Shown here: in pieces, positions 9,228-10,107 of the stretch
Position numbering within the stretch: the stretch's first letter is position 1
Layout: every line of letters starts with the position of its first letter
Assembly: GCA_025937615.1 (NCBI GenBank)
Contig: JAICRA010000027.1
Span: 1 to 10,107, forward strand
DNA from: Thermomicrobiales bacterium
GTDB lineage: Bacteria > Chloroflexota > Chloroflexia > Thermomicrobiales > UBA6265
Direction of reading: 5' to 3'
Length of the DNA: 10,107 bases
Notes under the pieces: generated by a model
Seen by the model: only the letters and a program-made list of their open reading frames with translations
Database searches by the model: none
Told to the model about the DNA's origin: nothing
Made by a program: the position numbers and the translations under genes

Positions 9228-9241
9228 TCGCAAGATTGCGA
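9228..9241. promoter_or_regulatory. perfect 6-2-6 inverted repeat upstream of ftsH
   Basis: TCGCAA-GA-TTGCGA is a perfect 14-bp dyad 17 nt upstream of the ftsH GTG start, inside the 82-bp gap to the upstream gene. A TAGTAT hexamer (minus strand, 9256-9261) lies just further upstream and could be a -10 box without a good -35. The dyad would then cover roughly +8 to +21. It does not match the CIRCE heat-shock operator. Possible repressor site; the regulator is unknown. Confidence 0.35.
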
Positions 9242-9292
9242 TGTTTGGCGGGCTGATACTAGCGTGTCGGAGTGGATGCTACCCGATCTTCA

Positions 9293-9670
9293 TTAATCGC
9301 GGCCTGACTTTCTCGGGTTGACATCGAGCAGACGCCAGCGCCCGGGTACCGCGTACGGATCGTCTTCCCCGTGAGCGAACCCGAGCCACTCGACCAGATG
9401 CGACCGGCGCAGGATCCCGGGGATGACTTGCCCGTGGATGACCATCTTCGCGGCGCGGTCACCCTCCCCCCAGCGACGCAGCGCTTCCAGATAGGCTGCG
9501 TTCGCCTCGGGGTCCGACTGTAGCAGCGCGATAAACTCGGTCGTCGTGAACTCGTCACCCTCGATCCGGCGCAGAATGCCGTCGATAGTCGGCATGAGGA
9601 AAGCCGTGACGGCGTCGACGCGATCCGGCCGGTCGAGTGCAGAGTCACTGGATGGATTCGCGTGTGTCAT
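9293..9670 (-). CDS. hypothetical protein of 125 residues upstream of ftsH
   Basis: A soluble 125-residue protein that I cannot assign to a named family. No signal peptide, membrane helix or cysteine is seen. After a polar N-tail (1-16), the protein looks helical: VDAVTAFLMPTIDGILRRIE (18-37), FTTTEFIALLQ (41-51), and DPEANAAYLEALRRW (53-67). A tryptophan- and glycine-rich part follows, KMVIHGQVIPGILRRSHLVE (75-94) and then WLGFAHGEDDPYAVPGRWR, which has the look of a conserved core. The ATG at 9668-9670 has GGAGAG directly adjacent, which is close spacing for a Shine-Dalgarno site, but no better start exists nearby. The helix pairs around 41-67 could suit a winged-helix or HTH-like fold, which is speculation. 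It lies 82 bp upstream of ftsH on the same strand and could be co-transcribed with it, and it is divergent from the SH3b gene. Confidence 0.75.
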   Translation of the reverse strand: MTHANPSSDSALDRPDRVDAVTAFLMPTIDGILRRIEGDEFTTTEFIALLQSDPEANAAYLEALRRWGEGDRAAKMVIHGQVIPGILRRSHLVEWLGFAHGEDDPYAVPGRWRLLDVNPRKSGRD

Positions 9671-9694
9671 CTCTCCGCTTCCGAACGCGACGAC

Positions 9695-9708
9695 TCTTCG
9701 TCCGAAGA
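9695..9708. promoter_or_regulatory. perfect 6-2-6 inverted repeat in the divergent region at the right end
   Basis: TCTTCG-TC-CGAAGA is a perfect 14-bp dyad located 24 nt upstream of the start of the minus-strand 125-residue gene. It is also upstream of the plus-strand SH3b gene, so one bound protein could affect both. Its geometry equals that of the dyads before ppk1 and ftsH, but the half-site sequence differs. Confidence 0.35.
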
Positions 9709-9790
9709 ATGCAAGACGACGTGCACGATGGCGAGGTCCCGAGTCACGATAAACTTGTCGGCATCAAGGCTACGAATTGCCTTTCGATTT

Positions 9791-10107
9791 ATGTCTATTC
9801 GGGGAGATCTCCAGTTGGCTACCCGCTTCGTAATGCTTGTCGATCCACTGTCGCGCTGCGGCTTGCGCCTGCCCTGGGCGCTGGCCCTGGCCGTTGTGGC
9901 CAGTGTCTCTGCCCCTGTCGCTCACGACGCCTCCGCGAAAGCACCACCTCTGGTGACGACAGTGCTCGATGCAGAAGCGCTGACGGAGCCGGGTTATGAT
10001 GCCGCCCCCGTCGTGGTGATTCCCCAGGGGACTGAAGTCGAACTTACGGGTGAGGCTGCGCCCGGGTTCCTTGCTGTGTACTACGACGGTGAGGCTGTTT
10101 GGGTTCC
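9791..10107 (+). CDS. secreted SH3b (bacterial SH3) domain protein, 3' end outside the window
   Basis: An open frame running off the window end, 105 complete codons visible from ATG 9791. After a short n-region with Arg residues, LPWALALAVVASVSAPVA (28-45) forms a signal-peptide core, with DASA (46-49) as a possible signal peptidase I site. Residues from about 60 on read as a bacterial SH3 type 3 repeat: LTEPGYDAAPVVVIPQGTEV, then ELTGEAAPGFLAVYYDGEAV, then WV. This matches the usual pattern in which a short-spaced strand is followed by IPxGTxVxLTG, a turn, and a closing W-V. The protein is likely exported and may bind cell wall or be the targeting part of a hydrolase. The start is uncertain: ATG 9728, 9791 and 9833 are in frame, none with a clear ribosome site, and 9833 gives the neatest signal peptide. 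Confidence 0.7.
   Translation, partial: MSIRGDLQLATRFVMLVDPLSRCGLRLPWALALAVVASVSAPVAHDASAKAPPLVTTVLDAEALTEPGYDAAPVVVIPQGTEVELTGEAAPGFLAVYYDGEAVWV

Noticed and set aside
9637..9999. 120-codon plus-strand frame overlapping the right-end genes
   Set aside because: It is Cys/Arg-rich with no domain, overlaps the start of the 125-residue gene on the other strand, and runs in a different frame from the signal-peptide/SH3b protein.

Overview
The window is GC-rich, densely packed bacterial chromosome. It carries eight genes, of which one is interrupted by a stop codon, plus the start of a ninth. No insertion sequence, prophage gene, CRISPR array, tRNA or rRNA was seen. The protein set suggests a Chloroflexota-type bacterium, perhaps Thermomicrobia-like: a luciferase-like flavin or F420 monooxygenase, a two-domain YccF membrane protein, FtsH with a long proline-rich N-terminal tail, and a secreted SH3b protein. 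This assignment is an inference from protein style, not a database result.

Left part, plus strand (3-3946): an LLM-class oxidoreductase, an inositol-monophosphatase/CysQ-like phosphatase that probably starts at TTG 1149, a DAO-family FAD-dependent amine/amino-acid oxidoreductase, and a tiny, extremely acidic unknown protein. The gaps of 85-148 bp mean these genes need not form one operon. The first three look like small-molecule metabolism, but no pathway can be named.

Centre (3957-6281, minus strand): a full-length polyphosphate kinase 1 with both catalytic histidines. It converges on the acidic small protein with only 10 bp between stop codons. A 190-200 bp divergent region separates ppk1 from a YccF-family membrane protein gene on the plus strand. 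That gene is split by an in-frame TAG at 6727: both YccF repeats are intact in one continuous frame, one on each side of the stop.

Right part: a long, near-perfect hairpin at 6939-6980 separates the yccF-like gene from the convergent ftsH (6997-9210, minus). Upstream of ftsH on the same strand is a 125-residue unknown protein. Divergent from that is a secreted SH3b-domain protein that runs off the window end.

The genes are mostly housekeeping (polyphosphate metabolism, membrane proteolysis), and no clearly new multi-gene system is visible. The best leads are the amber-split YccF gene, three perfect 6-2-6 dyads directly upstream of the three minus-strand genes, and the two small unknown proteins beside ppk1 and ftsH.
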